Assembly: GCF_900155885.1 (NCBI RefSeq) | Contig: NZ_FTMB01000001.1 | Location: 1,488,001 to 1,552,000 of the forward strand | DNA length: 64,000 bases | Reading direction: 5' to 3' | Source of the DNA: Rhizobium sp. RU20A | GTDB taxonomy: Bacteria; Pseudomonadota; Alphaproteobacteria; Rhizobiales; Rhizobiaceae | Shown: one piece after another, positions 1-8,321 of the stretch | How positions within the stretch are numbered: position 1 is the stretch's first letter | Layout of the letters: every line of letters begins with the position of its first letter | Notes under the pieces: model-generated | What the model was told of the DNA's origin: nothing | What the model saw: the letters and a program-made list of their open reading frames with translations, nothing else | The model's database searches: none | Position numbers and translations under genes: made by a program

Positions 1-892
1 CCAGGGCAGCCTCATCGAGAATGGGCGACCCGGTGCTGCGCGCAAGACTGATGCTCGCCACCTGCCCGTCGGCCCTGACGGTGAAGCGCACCTGCGCATC
101 GCCCTTGATGCCGCCACGGGCGGCGCCGGGCGGATAGCGCAGCGCCCGCGTCAGACGTGCGCGCACCTTGCCGGGATAGTTCGAAACGGCCGCATTGCCG
201 GCCGCCTGCTGGCGCTGGCCACGCTGCCCGCCGCCGACATCGGCAGCTTTCGCCTGATTCTGTCCGTCCGCCACGCCGCGCTTCTTTGTCTCGGCCGCCT
301 TGCCGTCATCGCCCGCCTGCCGTCGCTCCACCACCTTGCGCGGTGGTTCCTTCTTTTCGATGCGCTTCTTTTCCGGCGCCTTGGGCGTCGGCTTCTCGAC
401 AACCTTTTCGGGTTCCGGCCGCGGCATCGGCGTCACCACGTCCTCGATCTCCGGCATCAGCTCTTCGGCAGGCTGAAGGGACGCCGTGACCAACGGATCG
501 TCGGCCGTCACCGGCGGCTCGGCATCGGCGGGCAGCACCACATCCGCCGCAACGGGCGGCGTGATCTCCTCCGGCACGACGTCGCTGACCTCAGGCGTCA
601 CCTCGGGCACAACCGGCGTCGGCTCCGCAGGCGCAACGATCGGCTCGCTCTGCAAATCCGGCGAAAGGGCCGCAACCTCATCGGGCGCCACCTCTTCCGG
701 TGTCACCGTCTCGGATATCTCGCCCGCCTGGATCGCATCCTCGAAGGCATTGCCGAGCAGCGCAACCTCCATCGGCTCGCCGCCGGCGACCTGCGCTTCC
801 TCCGGCTCCACGGCGGAGAGATAGGCCGCCGCTCCCGCATGGGCTGCGAGCGAAAAGGCAATTGCCAGGCCCCATTTCACTGTCGTCTTCAT
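1..892 (-). CDS. tonB: TonB energy transducer, C-terminus cut by window edge
   Basis: Reads inward from the ATG at 892 and runs off the left edge, so the last residues are missing. TonB carries proton-motive energy from ExbB/ExbD in the inner membrane to outer-membrane haem and siderophore receptors. An N-terminal hydrophobic anchor begins MKTTVKWGLAIAFSLAAHAG. It is followed by a long Pro/Glu/Val-rich, then Lys-rich periplasmic linker (residues about 25-190) and the start of a TonB C-terminal fold with the family pattern YPPGAARGGIKGDAQVRFTV. The frame has no stop over 297 codons. It is divergent from the haem operon, as in other rhizobia, and shares an iron-type operator region with it. The family call is safe; the length and the final beta-strand cannot be judged. 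Confidence 0.9.
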   Translation of the reverse strand, partial: MKTTVKWGLAIAFSLAAHAGAAAYLSAVEPEEAQVAGGEPMEVALLGNAFEDAIQAGEISETVTPEEVAPDEVAALSPDLQSEPIVAPAEPTPVVPEVTPEVSDVVPEEITPPVAADVVLPADAEPPVTADDPLVTASLQPAEELMPEIEDVVTPMPRPEPEKVVEKPTPKAPEKKRIEKKEPPRKVVERRQAGDDGKAAETKKRGVADGQNQAKAADVGGGQRGQRQQAAGNAAVSNYPGKVRARLTRALRYPPGAARGGIKGDAQVRFTVRADGQVASISLARSTGSPILDEAAL

Positions 893-955
893 TCTGCCTG
901 TCCTGTCGGGACCTCATGCCCGCATTGATCTGTTCTGGCTGCTCAGTGAGGGCCT

Positions 956-1417
956 TCACCCCTTCAGGGAAACGCCATCCACCTTCGATCCCGCCTTCAG
1001 CCCCTTCATGCAGGCATCGGCGGAAAGCCCGGCACCGGTGCAGGCCGGGCTGTCATTGAGGAGAAGACCGCCGACATCCTCACAGCGCGTACCGCTGAGA
1101 TCGAACTGCCGCACCTTGGTCTTGCCTTCCGGAAGGTCGCGGAAATCCAGCACGGCCATACGCTCAACAAGCCCCTTGCGATCGAAGAGCACGACCTCGA
1201 AGGAAACTTTGTCGATCGACTGCGGCAGCGTGTTCTCGGTAACGAAGGTCAGCTTGCAGCCCTTCTGCGAGGTCGCGAGATCATTGAGCTCGACCGAGAG
1301 CTGACCCGCACTGGAAGCCACCGGCGGCGCATCCTGCGCCACGGCCGGCAGCACGCCCGCAGGGCCGAGCAGCCCCGAAACAACAAGCAGACCCCGCCCC
1401 AATGACCGCCTTGCCAT
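956..1417 (-). CDS. Small exported protein of the tonB/haem locus, function unknown
   Basis: 153 residues. I chose the ATG at 1417 because a G-rich ribosome site precedes it; an in-frame TTG at 1426 would add three residues. An arginine-containing signal peptide (MARRSLGRGLLVVSGLLG, Ala-rich cleavage region near residue 28) implies periplasmic export. The mature part has four cysteines (GCKLTF, TRCEDV, PACTG, DACMK), so two disulfides are likely. I recognise it only as the kind of conserved hypothetical found next to tonB in rhizobia. It sits immediately upstream of tonB on the same strand (63-base gap), so co-transcription and iron control are likely. No enzymatic motif is visible. Confidence 0.75.
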   Translation of the reverse strand: MARRSLGRGLLVVSGLLGPAGVLPAVAQDAPPVASSAGQLSVELNDLATSQKGCKLTFVTENTLPQSIDKVSFEVVLFDRKGLVERMAVLDFRDLPEGKTKVRQFDLSGTRCEDVGGLLLNDSPACTGAGLSADACMKGLKAGSKVDGVSLKG

Positions 1418-1482
1418 ATCGCCCAACCCCCACAGCCAAAAACTTGAATCTAAAAATCCGGTATTGCAGGCTTACAAAAAGA

Positions 1483-1497
1483 TGAGTTATGAAGTCA
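1483..1497. promoter_or_regulatory. Iron-responsive operator (IRO/RirA-type), TGA-N9-TCA
   Basis: The sequence TGAGTTATGAAGTCA matches the TGA-N9-TCA core of rhizobial IRO boxes bound by RirA under iron sufficiency. It lies between the divergent exported-protein/tonB unit (start 1417) and hmuP (start 1553), so one site could repress both directions. The match is exact over the core; RirA binding is inferred. Confidence 0.6.
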
Positions 1498-1552
1498 ACA
1501 AATAATCCAGCCATGCGCGGCGCGCCAGCCGCACCGAAGGGGCCATTGCGCC

Positions 1553-1732
1553 GTGATCGCCGAGGACAGAAAATTGCCGGAAACCGCCGTCGCGACCGAC
1601 CGCAAAACCGCACCGAAGGTGGTCGAAAGCCGCGAGCTCTTTGCCGGCCGCAGTGAAATCCTGATCAGCCATGACGGTGCGCTCTACCGCATGAAGATCA
1701 CCCGCCAGAACAAGCTCATTCTCAACAAATAG
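1553..1732 (+). CDS. hmuP: HemP/HmuP haem-uptake regulator
   Basis: 59 residues from a GTG start. The frame is open back to a TGA at 1490 and contains no upstream ATG; a GAAGGGG ribosome site lies about 10 bases before the GTG. The C-terminal half shows the HemP/HmuP pattern: ELFAGRSEILISHDG followed by YRMKITRQNKLILNK. In Bradyrhizobium and Sinorhizobium, HmuP is a co-activator of haem receptor expression. It is the first gene of hmuPSTUV, 10 bases before hmuS, behind the iron operator. The small size and GTG start make it easy to miss. A TTG further in could be the true start, but the family identity would not change. Confidence 0.85.
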   Translation: MIAEDRKLPETAVATDRKTAPKVVESRELFAGRSEILISHDGALYRMKITRQNKLILNK

Positions 1733-1742
1733 GCATGCACAG

Positions 1743-2789
1743 ATGATTGACCGTCGCCCGACCCCCGCCGAAATCCGCGCCTTCCGCACCGAAAATCCCA
1801 AGATGCGCGAGCGTGACGCCGCCGAGCGCCTCGGCATCAGCGAAGCCGCGCTGGTTGCCGCCGAATGTGGCCTGTCCGTCGTGCGCATCGACGGCGACGC
1901 CAACCGCTTTCTCGCCCGCGTCGGCGAACTGGGCGAGGTCATGGCGCTGACCCGCAACGAAAGCGCCGTGCATGAAAAGATCGGCCCCTTCGAGAAGGTG
2001 CAGGCCGGCAAGCAGGCAACGCTCGTGCTCGGCACCGAGATCGATCTGCGCGTCTTCCCCTCCGCCTGGGCCCACGGCTTTGCCGTGACGAAGACGGATG
2101 GCGACACGGTCCGCCGCAGCTTCCAGTTCTTCGACCGCGCCGGTATCGCCGTGCACAAGGTGCACCTGCGCCCCGCGTCCAACCTTGAGGCCTATCAGGC
2201 AATCCTCGATGATTTGCGCCTTGAGGATCAGGCCCAGACCTTCACCGAAGAGGCAATCCCCGCCGACAAGCCGACGGGCGATGTGGATGCGCTGGAACTG
2301 CGGGCCCGCTGGAGCCGCATGACCGATACGCACCAGTTCCACGGCATGCTGCGCAGCCTCAACGTTTCGCGCCGCGACGCCCTGCACAATGCCGGCGCCG
2401 ACTATGCCGAGGCGCTGGAGCCTTCCGCCGTCGAGGCCATGTTCCGCGGCGCGGCCGGCACCGATCTGCCGCTGATGTGCTTTGTCGGCAATCGCGGCGT
2501 CATCCAGATCCATTCCGGCCCCGTGGCCAATGTGCAGACCATGGGACCGTGGCTGAACGTCATGGACCCGACCTTCCACCTGCATCTGCGCACCGACCAC
2601 ATTGCCGAAGCCTGGCTGGTGCGCAAGCCGACCAGCGACGGCCATGTCACCTCCGTCGAGGTGCTGGACGCGCGCGGCGAACTGATCATCCAGTTCTTCG
2701 GCAAGCGCAAGGAAGGCAAGATGGAGCGCGACGACTGGCGCGACCTTGCCGAAGGCCTGCCGCGCCTCGCGCGCACCGTCGCGGCCTGA
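1743..2789 (+). CDS. hmuS: Haemin-degrading/haemin transfer protein HmuS
   Basis: 348 residues, the normal length for HmuS/HemS/ChuX-type duplicated haem proteins. They take haem from the HmuTUV transporter in the cytoplasm and degrade or pass it on. Two tandem halves are visible, each with the family's KIGPFEKVQ... or WLNVMDPTFHLHLR-like stretch and conserved His residues. The start codon ATG 1743 follows hmuP by 10 bases. The gene is second in hmuPSTUV, whose adjacency to TonB, HmuT, HmuU and HmuV fixes the pathway. Expression should follow the iron operator upstream of hmuP. Nothing looks broken. Confidence 0.93.
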   Translation: MIDRRPTPAEIRAFRTENPKMRERDAAERLGISEAALVAAECGLSVVRIDGDANRFLARVGELGEVMALTRNESAVHEKIGPFEKVQAGKQATLVLGTEIDLRVFPSAWAHGFAVTKTDGDTVRRSFQFFDRAGIAVHKVHLRPASNLEAYQAILDDLRLEDQAQTFTEEAIPADKPTGDVDALELRARWSRMTDTHQFHGMLRSLNVSRRDALHNAGADYAEALEPSAVEAMFRGAAGTDLPLMCFVGNRGVIQIHSGPVANVQTMGPWLNVMDPTFHLHLRTDHIAEAWLVRKPTSDGHVTSVEVLDARGELIIQFFGKRKEGKMERDDWRDLAEGLPRLARTVAA

Positions 2790-2923
2790 TCGCACGGCTG
2801 AGCAACTTGCGGGGCGCATCGCGAAAGCCGTCGCCCCGCAGATAAACATCACCCGGCAAAGACTCCGCGGACATCGTGCCGCCGCGCTTTGCCGTGCCCG
2901 CCCCTCGGGAGAAAGAGTTCGCC

Positions 2924-3838
2924 ATGATCCGCCCGGCTTTCCGCCTTTTGTCCCGCCCGGCTCGTCTGACCGCCGCGTTTGGCCTCGCCTTGCTGACCGG
3001 CCTTCCCGCCCTTGCGGACGACGCCAAGCCCGCCCCCGATGCCAGCCGAATCGTGTCCATCGGCGGCGCCGTCACCGAGATCGTCTACGCGTTGGGCGAA
3101 GAAAAGCGGCTTGTCGGACGTGATTCCACCAGCATCTACCCGGCCGCGGCGGGCTCGGTTCCCGATGTCGGCTACATGCGCCAACTCTCGGCCGAAGGCG
3201 TGCTTGCCACCAATCCAACGGCCATCCTCGCCGTCGAAGGCAGTGGCCCGCCGGAGGCCGTCGCCCTCCTGGAGAAATCCGGCATCGCCTTCCTCACCGT
3301 GCCGGAAACCTTCGACATCGAGGGCATCGCCGCCAAGGTGCGCGCCGTCGGCCATTTTCTCGGCGTGGATGCGAAGGCTGAACCGCTCGCGACAAGGATC
3401 GAGGCCGATGTGACGGCAGCAGTGGAGGATGCGGCCAAACGGCCGGAGGCGGAGCGCCGGCGTGTGCTCTTCATCCTCAGCACGCAGGGTGGCCGCGTCA
3501 TGGCTTCCGGCACCGGCACCGCGGCCGATGCCATCATCACCCTTGCCGGCGCCGTCAATGCCACACCCGACTTTCCCGGTTACAAGCCGCTCTCCGACGA
3601 GGCGATCATTACCGCAAAACCGGACGTCATCCTGATGATGGACCGCGGCGGCGACCATGGCGCTTCCAATGCAGAGCTTCTCGCCCATCCCGCCATCAAG
3701 CTCACGCCGGCCGGCGACAAAGCGGCGATCATCCGCATGGACGGCCTGCACCTGCTCGGCTTCGGCCCCCGCACCGCCAGCGCCGTGCGTGATCTCAACG
3801 CCGCGATCTATGAAGGGCAGAACCATGTCGCACAGTGA
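2924..3838 (+). CDS. hmuT: Periplasmic haem-binding protein HmuT
   Basis: 304 residues. The ATG at 2924 was chosen over an upstream in-frame start because GGGAGA sits 10-15 bases before it and a typical signal peptide follows (MIRPAFRLLSRPARLTAAFG, cleavage after ALA near residue 27). The mature protein has the two-lobed BtuF/HmuT pattern with RIVSIGGAVTEIVYALG near the N-terminus and the conserved LSTQGGRVMASGTGTAAD and MDGLHLLGFGPR stretches. It delivers haem to HmuUV. It overlaps hmuU by 14 bases, so translation is probably coupled. An earlier start at 2876 has no export signal and is unlikely. Confidence 0.93.
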   Translation: MIRPAFRLLSRPARLTAAFGLALLTGLPALADDAKPAPDASRIVSIGGAVTEIVYALGEEKRLVGRDSTSIYPAAAGSVPDVGYMRQLSAEGVLATNPTAILAVEGSGPPEAVALLEKSGIAFLTVPETFDIEGIAAKVRAVGHFLGVDAKAEPLATRIEADVTAAVEDAAKRPEAERRRVLFILSTQGGRVMASGTGTAADAIITLAGAVNATPDFPGYKPLSDEAIITAKPDVILMMDRGGDHGASNAELLAHPAIKLTPAGDKAAIIRMDGLHLLGFGPRTASAVRDLNAAIYEGQNHVAQ

Positions 3839-4955
3839 GGTGCCGCTGGGGCGCGGGTCGGTGTTGCAGGCGAACGGACGGCAGGGCCTTGCAGCCGCCT
3901 GGCGGCTTGGAGATCGCTCCGGCCTCGCCATGCTCGTCATCATCGGTCTCGTCATCGCGACCGGCGCCATGTTCGCCCTCTCGGTCACGGTCGGCGCTTC
4001 CGATGCCTCGGTGACGAGTCTCATCGCCACGCTGCTGGGGTTCGGCGATGCGGATGCCGCGCTTTCGGCGCGTGACCGCATCATCATCCTCGACATCCGC
4101 CTGCCGCGCGCCGTGCTCGGCCTGATGATCGGCGCCTCGCTCGCCGTCTCCGGCGTCGTGCTGCAGGGCCTCTTCCGCAATCCGCTGGCCGATCCCGGCC
4201 TCGTCGGCGTTTCCGCCGGTGCCAGCCTCGGCGCCGTCGGCGTCATCGTGCTCGGCGGCACGGTGCTTGCCCCGCTGTTTGCCTTAGCCGGCATCTACAC
4301 CCTGCCGCTCGCCGCCTTCTTCGGCGGCCTTGCAACCACCTTCCTTCTCTACCGCATCGCCACGCGCGGCGGACAGACATCGGTCGCGACCCTGCTGCTC
4401 GCCGGTATCGCGCTCGCTGCCCTCACCGGCGCGGTCACCGGCGTGCTGGTCTATATGGCCGATGACAAGCAATTGCGGGACCTCACCTTCTGGGGTCTCG
4501 GCTCGCTTGCGGGTGCGACCTGGTCGAAGGTCGTCGCCATCGCCCCGATCATCCTCGTCTCCTTCCTCGTCATCCCGTTCCTCGCCCGTGGCCTCAATGC
4601 CATCACGCTTGGCGAGGCCGCCGCCTTTCACATGGGCGTGCCGGTGGAACGGTTGAAGCGCATCGCCATCGTCGCCGTCGCCGCGGCCACCGGTGCTTCC
4701 GTTGCCGTCAGCGGCGGCATCGGCTTCGTCGGCATCGTCGTGCCGCATCTCCTGCGCCTCGTCATCGGCCCGGATCATCGCACCCTGCTGCCGGCCTCCG
4801 CGCTGCTCGGCGGCGCGCTGCTGCTCTTTGCCGACATGATCGCCCGCACCATCGTTGCGCCCGCCGAACTGCCGATCGGCATCATCACGGCGCTGGCCGG
4901 CGGGCCCTTCTTCCTCTGGCTGCTACTGCGCGGCCGCGCCCAGCTTGGCCTCTGA
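3825..4955 (+). CDS. hmuU: Haem ABC transporter permease HmuU
   Basis: 376 residues, FecCD family, with roughly ten membrane-spanning segments. It forms the inner-membrane channel that moves haem from HmuT to the cytoplasm, driven by HmuV. Typical family stretches are visible: DIRLPRAVLGLMIGASLAVS, LQGLFRNPLADPGLVGVS and GFVGIVVPHLLRL. The ATG at 3825 overlaps the end of hmuT; the frame continues further upstream but inside hmuT, so the overlap start is preferred. It is followed by hmuV after 23 bases. Confidence 0.94.
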   Translation: MSHSEVPLGRGSVLQANGRQGLAAAWRLGDRSGLAMLVIIGLVIATGAMFALSVTVGASDASVTSLIATLLGFGDADAALSARDRIIILDIRLPRAVLGLMIGASLAVSGVVLQGLFRNPLADPGLVGVSAGASLGAVGVIVLGGTVLAPLFALAGIYTLPLAAFFGGLATTFLLYRIATRGGQTSVATLLLAGIALAALTGAVTGVLVYMADDKQLRDLTFWGLGSLAGATWSKVVAIAPIILVSFLVIPFLARGLNAITLGEAAAFHMGVPVERLKRIAIVAVAAATGASVAVSGGIGFVGIVVPHLLRLVIGPDHRTLLPASALLGGALLLFADMIARTIVAPAELPIGIITALAGGPFFLWLLLRGRAQLGL

Positions 4956-4978
4956 CACGAGACGACATTGGAAACCCC

Positions 4979-5773
4979 ATGACCCTCCACGCCCGCAATC
5001 TCACCTTGAGCCTCGGCAGCAAACGCGTGCTGGATGGCGTGAGCTTCACCGCCCGCACGGGCGAACTTACCGCCATTATCGGCCCGAATGGCTGCGGCAA
5101 GACGACGACACTGAAGGTGATCTCCGGCGAGATCCGCAAGGCCGGCAGCGTCACGCTCTTCGGACGCCCGCTGGAAGCCTACAAACCCTGGGAGCTTGCG
5201 CTGCGCCGGGGCGTGCTCGCCCAGCACACCACCATCGCCTTTCCCTTCACCGTCCGTGAAATCGTCGGCATGGGCGTCACCGCCGGCACCGGCGCCACAT
5301 CTGCCTCGGCCGAGGAGCAGGCCATCGAACGCGCGCTCGCGGCCGTCGATCTCGAAGGCTTTGCCGGTCGCTTCTACCAGGACCTGTCGGGCGGCGAACA
5401 GCAGCGCGTGCAGCTTGCCCGCGTTCTCTGCCAGGTCTCGGCGCCGGTGCGCGATGGCGAGCCGGCCTTCCTCTTCCTCGACGAGCCGGTCTCCAGCCTC
5501 GATATCCGCCACCAGTTGTCGATCATGGCGCTTGCCCGCCGTTTTGCCGATGCCGGCGGCGGCGTCATCGCGATCCTCCACGATCTGAACCTGACGGCCA
5601 TGTATGCCGACCACGTCGTGATGATGCGCGCCGGCACGGTGGCTGCGGGTGGCGCGCCTCAAGCGGTCTTCACCGACGATACGCTCCAGTCCGTTTTCGG
5701 TTGCACCATGCGCGTCGGCGTTGCCCCGCCAATCGGCACGCCCTTTATCCTGCCGCAGACCGCGATCCATTAG
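4979..5773 (+). CDS. hmuV: Haem ABC transporter ATPase HmuV
   Basis: 264 residues. A Walker A (GPNGCGKTTT, about residues 36-45), an ABC signature (LSGGEQQRV) and a Walker B (FLFLDEPVSSLD) are all present, with a switch His in ILHDLNLTAMYADH. It powers haem import through HmuU. It is last in hmuPSTUV. No strong terminator is seen right after it; the following 90 bases instead carry a stress-type promoter for the next gene. Confidence 0.94.
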   Translation: MTLHARNLTLSLGSKRVLDGVSFTARTGELTAIIGPNGCGKTTTLKVISGEIRKAGSVTLFGRPLEAYKPWELALRRGVLAQHTTIAFPFTVREIVGMGVTAGTGATSASAEEQAIERALAAVDLEGFAGRFYQDLSGGEQQRVQLARVLCQVSAPVRDGEPAFLFLDEPVSSLDIRHQLSIMALARRFADAGGGVIAILHDLNLTAMYADHVVMMRAGTVAAGGAPQAVFTDDTLQSVFGCTMRVGVAPPIGTPFILPQTAIH

Positions 5774-5780
5774 AAAAACG

Positions 5781-5805
5781 GGAACAAAAGCCCGGTCAAC
5801 GCGTT
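5781..5805 (+). promoter_or_regulatory. EcfG-type general stress promoter, GGAAC-N16-CGTT
   Basis: GGAAC at 5781-5785 and CGTT at 5802-5805, separated by exactly 16 bases, match the consensus of the alphaproteobacterial stress sigma factor EcfG. It stands 63 bases before the DUF883-like gene and would fire it and the following membrane-protein gene. The sigma factor itself is encoded 3 kb away. Confidence 0.65.
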
Positions 5806-5867
5806 TTGAGGGCGAACCCGGCCGCGCCTGCGGCCTCGAAATTTGTCCTGATGAAGGAGTTGAACCA

Positions 5868-6233
5868 ATGGCAACCGGTCTTTTTTCCAGCAACAGCAAG
5901 AAGCACAACGGCGCCCACCTGCAGGCCTCCATCGAAGAGCGTATCGAAGCCCTGCGTGCGGAGCTTTCGTCCCTGACGGACGAACTGTCCGACCGCGGCC
6001 AGGATGCCGGCAAGTCGATCCGGGCCAAGGCCCACGTCGCGCGCGAACGCGCCCAGGAAGGCGTCGAGGATCTTCTCGAAACGAGCGAAGCCGTGCTGCG
6101 CGAACTCCGCCGCGCCTCCGCCCGCACCGGCCGCGAAGTCACCAAGACCGTGCGCGAGAACCCGCTGATCGCCGTCGGTGCCGCGGCCGCATTCGGCCTC
6201 GTGATCGCCTCGCTGCTCAGCAGCCGCCGCTAA
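5868..6233 (+). CDS. DUF883/ElaB-YqjD-like membrane-anchored protein
   Basis: 121 residues. The ATG at 5868 follows an AAGGAG ribosome site by 9 bases. Residues 20-90 are charged and helical (ASIEERIEALRAELSSLTDE, long heptads), then NPLIAVGAAAAFGLVIASLL gives a single C-terminal membrane helix ending in SSRR. This is the arrangement of ElaB/YqjD/DUF883 proteins, which in enterobacteria are stationary-phase inner-membrane proteins that associate with ribosomes. The EcfG-type promoter upstream fits a stress protein. It is followed after 11 bases by a second membrane-protein gene. The exact function is unknown. Confidence 0.8.
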   Translation: MATGLFSSNSKKHNGAHLQASIEERIEALRAELSSLTDELSDRGQDAGKSIRAKAHVARERAQEGVEDLLETSEAVLRELRRASARTGREVTKTVRENPLIAVGAAAAFGLVIASLLSSRR

Positions 6234-6244
6234 GCCGCCCCATC

Positions 6245-6676
6245 ATGGGTTCGCTCGGGGCACTTCTTTCCGCTGCGGCGTCCTTCGATGCCACAGCGAC
6301 CACCCACAGGCTGAAGCGAAACGCGCTGGTCTACGGCATCGCCGCCCTCCTCGGCGTCACAGCCTATATCACGCTCATCGTCGCACTCGCGCTCTACCTG
6401 GCCACCCGCATGCCGGCCCACCTTGCCGTCGCCACGGTGGCAGCTATTGCGATCGCGCTGATCCTTGTGGTGGTCGTGATCGCAGTCATTCTCAACGCGC
6501 GCGACCGCCGGCTGCGCGAAATCAAGCGGCAGCGGTCAATGGCGCGCACGAACCTGATCGTTGCCACGACCCTTGCTCTGGCGCGCAAGAAGCCGGTGCT
6601 GGCAGCCGGCGCGGCCATCGCACTCACGGCCGCATTGGCAATGATGCGCGGCGACGATGATGACGCCGACGCATAG
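6245..6676 (+). CDS. Small multi-pass membrane protein, phage-holin-III-like
   Basis: 143 residues with two strong hydrophobic helices (about 28-50 and 57-85), a basic loop (NARDRRLREIKRQRSMARTN), a third weaker hydrophobic segment and an acidic tail (RGDDDDADA). This resembles putative holin/YqjE-type proteins that travel with YqjD/DUF883 partners. It starts 11 bases after the DUF883-like gene and shares its stress promoter. It ends just before a strong terminator at 6705. I cannot assign a function beyond a membrane-associated partner of the previous gene. Confidence 0.7.
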   Translation: MGSLGALLSAAASFDATATTHRLKRNALVYGIAALLGVTAYITLIVALALYLATRMPAHLAVATVAAIAIALILVVVVIAVILNARDRRLREIKRQRSMARTNLIVATTLALARKKPVLAAGAAIALTAALAMMRGDDDDADA

Positions 6677-6704
6677 GTGACCAGAGCCTTAAAACGACAT
6701 GAAG

Positions 6705-6738
6705 CCCCGCGAGCCATTGAACCGGCCGCGGGGTTTTT
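6705..6738 (+). terminator. Rho-independent terminator after the stress membrane genes
   Basis: CCCCGCG (6705-6711) pairs with CGCGGGG (6727-6733) over a 15-base loop, followed directly by TTTTT. It separates the plus-strand unit from the convergent histidine kinase. Confidence 0.75.
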
Positions 6739-6803
6739 CGTGCGATCCTGGATGAAGCCCGGTCAGCAACGGCCGCGATCTGCCCTCGTTCAGCCGGATG
6801 CTC

Positions 6804-8294
6804 TCACAGCGGCAACCGGATCAGGGCCGTGAGCCCCGACGGCAGATAGGACACGGAAACGGCGCTGCCGAGAACCTTGTCGAGGCTGCGCTCGATCAGG
6901 ATGGACCCGAAGCCACGCTTCTCCGGCTCGGTAACCAATGGCCCGCCGATTTCGGTCCAGGTCAGGTTCAGCACCTCGGCCCCCTCCTCCTGGATGCGGC
7001 GCGCGGTAATCACGACCTTCCCGGTCGGCACGGAAAGGGAGCCGTATTTGGTCGCATTGGTGGCCAGTTCATGCAGCACGAGACCGAGACCGAGCGCCTG
7101 ATCCGGTCCGAGCTCGATCTCATCCTTGTGGATTTCGATCTGTGCCGCATAGTCGCGCACATGCGGCATGAGTTGCTTGCTCAGCAAGGCCGCGAGCCGG
7201 ATCGAGCCCCATTCGTGGTCGGAAAGAAGTCCATGGGATTCGGAGATCGCCTGCAGGCGTCCGGCAAAGGCCGTCATGAACTGTTCGGGGTCGCTGGTGC
7301 GCCGCAACGTCTGTCGCGCCAGGGATTGCAGCATGGCAAGCGTGTTCTTGACGCGGTGATTGAGCTCGCGCAGCAAAAGCCGCGTCCGCCGGGCCGATGT
7401 CTGCTGCTCGGTCACGTCGATCGTCACGCCCAGCAGATGCGTGGGCTTGCCGTTCGCATCCCGCTCGTGAACCCTGCCCCGTCCCATCACGAAACGGTTC
7501 TTGGCGGGGATCCGGAAGGTGCCGTCATAGTCTTCGGTGCCGCGTGCCGCTGCCTTCAACTGGCGTAGCATGGCGGGCCGGTCGGCCGGATCAATGGCGG
7601 AGAACATGGTCTCGGCCGAAATCTCGCCGGACTGCGGCAGGCCGAACATGCAGGCGAGCGGCCTGTTGCCCTGCACCGTGCCTTTTCGGATGTCCCACAG
7701 CCAGCTTCCGACCTGGGCCGCTTCAAGCGCTGCCGCATGGCGCTGCTCGTCGCGCGCCACCGCAGCTTCCGCCGCCTGATGGCGCCGCGCCACCGCCTTC
7801 ATCTGGAAAAGCTTGCCCGCCAGACGCGCCAGCCTCAGCAATTGCCCCGCCTGCTGGTCCGTCACCCCGGGGCGCGCAGCGACATCGAAAACGCAGACCG
7901 TTCCGATCGGCTGGCCGTCGACCGTGATGGCGGCGCCAGCGTAAAAGCGCAGATGAGGTTCGCCAGCCACCTGGGGATGGGTAGCGAAACGGGGATCATC
8001 GCCGGCATCGAGAACAGAAAAGACGTTGCCCTCCCCCATGGTGAGCGTGTGGATGCAAAAGGAGATATCGGCCGGCGCCTCGCTCTGCTTTGTCCCTTCG
8101 GCCGCGGTAAACCACTGGATGCGCTGTCCGACGAGGGTGACAAGGCCGACCGGCGCCGCAAAGGCGCTTGCGGCCAGTTTTGCAAGGTCGGAAAAGTCGG
8201 CGTCGGGCCGCTCGGGGTTGGGCACGGTTGCACGGAGCACGTCGAGGCGGCCTGGGGCAACCATCAGATCCTGCGCCGTCCCTAACGTGCCCAT
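6804..8294 (-). CDS. Soluble HWE-family sensor histidine kinase (GAF-PAS-HWE)
   Basis: 496 residues without membrane segments. Domains in order: GAF (about 15-155, with SFCIHTL and VCVFDVAA), PAS (about 175-300, WLWDIRKGTVQGNRPLACMF), then an HWE/HisKA_2 kinase with the phospho-acceptor His in RELNHRVKNTLAM and the ATP-binding HELATNATKYGSL. WTE near the C-terminus supports the HWE class. I prefer the ATG at 8294 because AAAGGAGTGA lies 8 bases upstream; starts at 8321 and 8345 overlap or abut a hairpin. HWE kinases often feed PhyR in the general stress response. It lies just downstream of ecfG, the position of the S. meliloti stress kinase RsiC, so a stress-sensing role is likely. The cue is unknown; GAF suggests a cytoplasmic ligand, redox state or light. 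Confidence 0.88.
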   Translation of the reverse strand: MGTLGTAQDLMVAPGRLDVLRATVPNPERPDADFSDLAKLAASAFAAPVGLVTLVGQRIQWFTAAEGTKQSEAPADISFCIHTLTMGEGNVFSVLDAGDDPRFATHPQVAGEPHLRFYAGAAITVDGQPIGTVCVFDVAARPGVTDQQAGQLLRLARLAGKLFQMKAVARRHQAAEAAVARDEQRHAAALEAAQVGSWLWDIRKGTVQGNRPLACMFGLPQSGEISAETMFSAIDPADRPAMLRQLKAAARGTEDYDGTFRIPAKNRFVMGRGRVHERDANGKPTHLLGVTIDVTEQQTSARRTRLLLRELNHRVKNTLAMLQSLARQTLRRTSDPEQFMTAFAGRLQAISESHGLLSDHEWGSIRLAALLSKQLMPHVRDYAAQIEIHKDEIELGPDQALGLGLVLHELATNATKYGSLSVPTGKVVITARRIQEEGAEVLNLTWTEIGGPLVTEPEKRGFGSILIERSLDKVLGSAVSVSYLPSGLTALIRLPL

Positions 8295-8321
8295 CTCGGC
8301 GTCACTCCTTTGCGTACCCAT

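Noticed and set aside
1444-1458. A second iron operator TGA-N9-TC-type sequence (TGAATCTAAAAATCC)
   Set aside because: The last base of the right half-site does not match (TCC instead of TCA), while the site at 1483 is exact.
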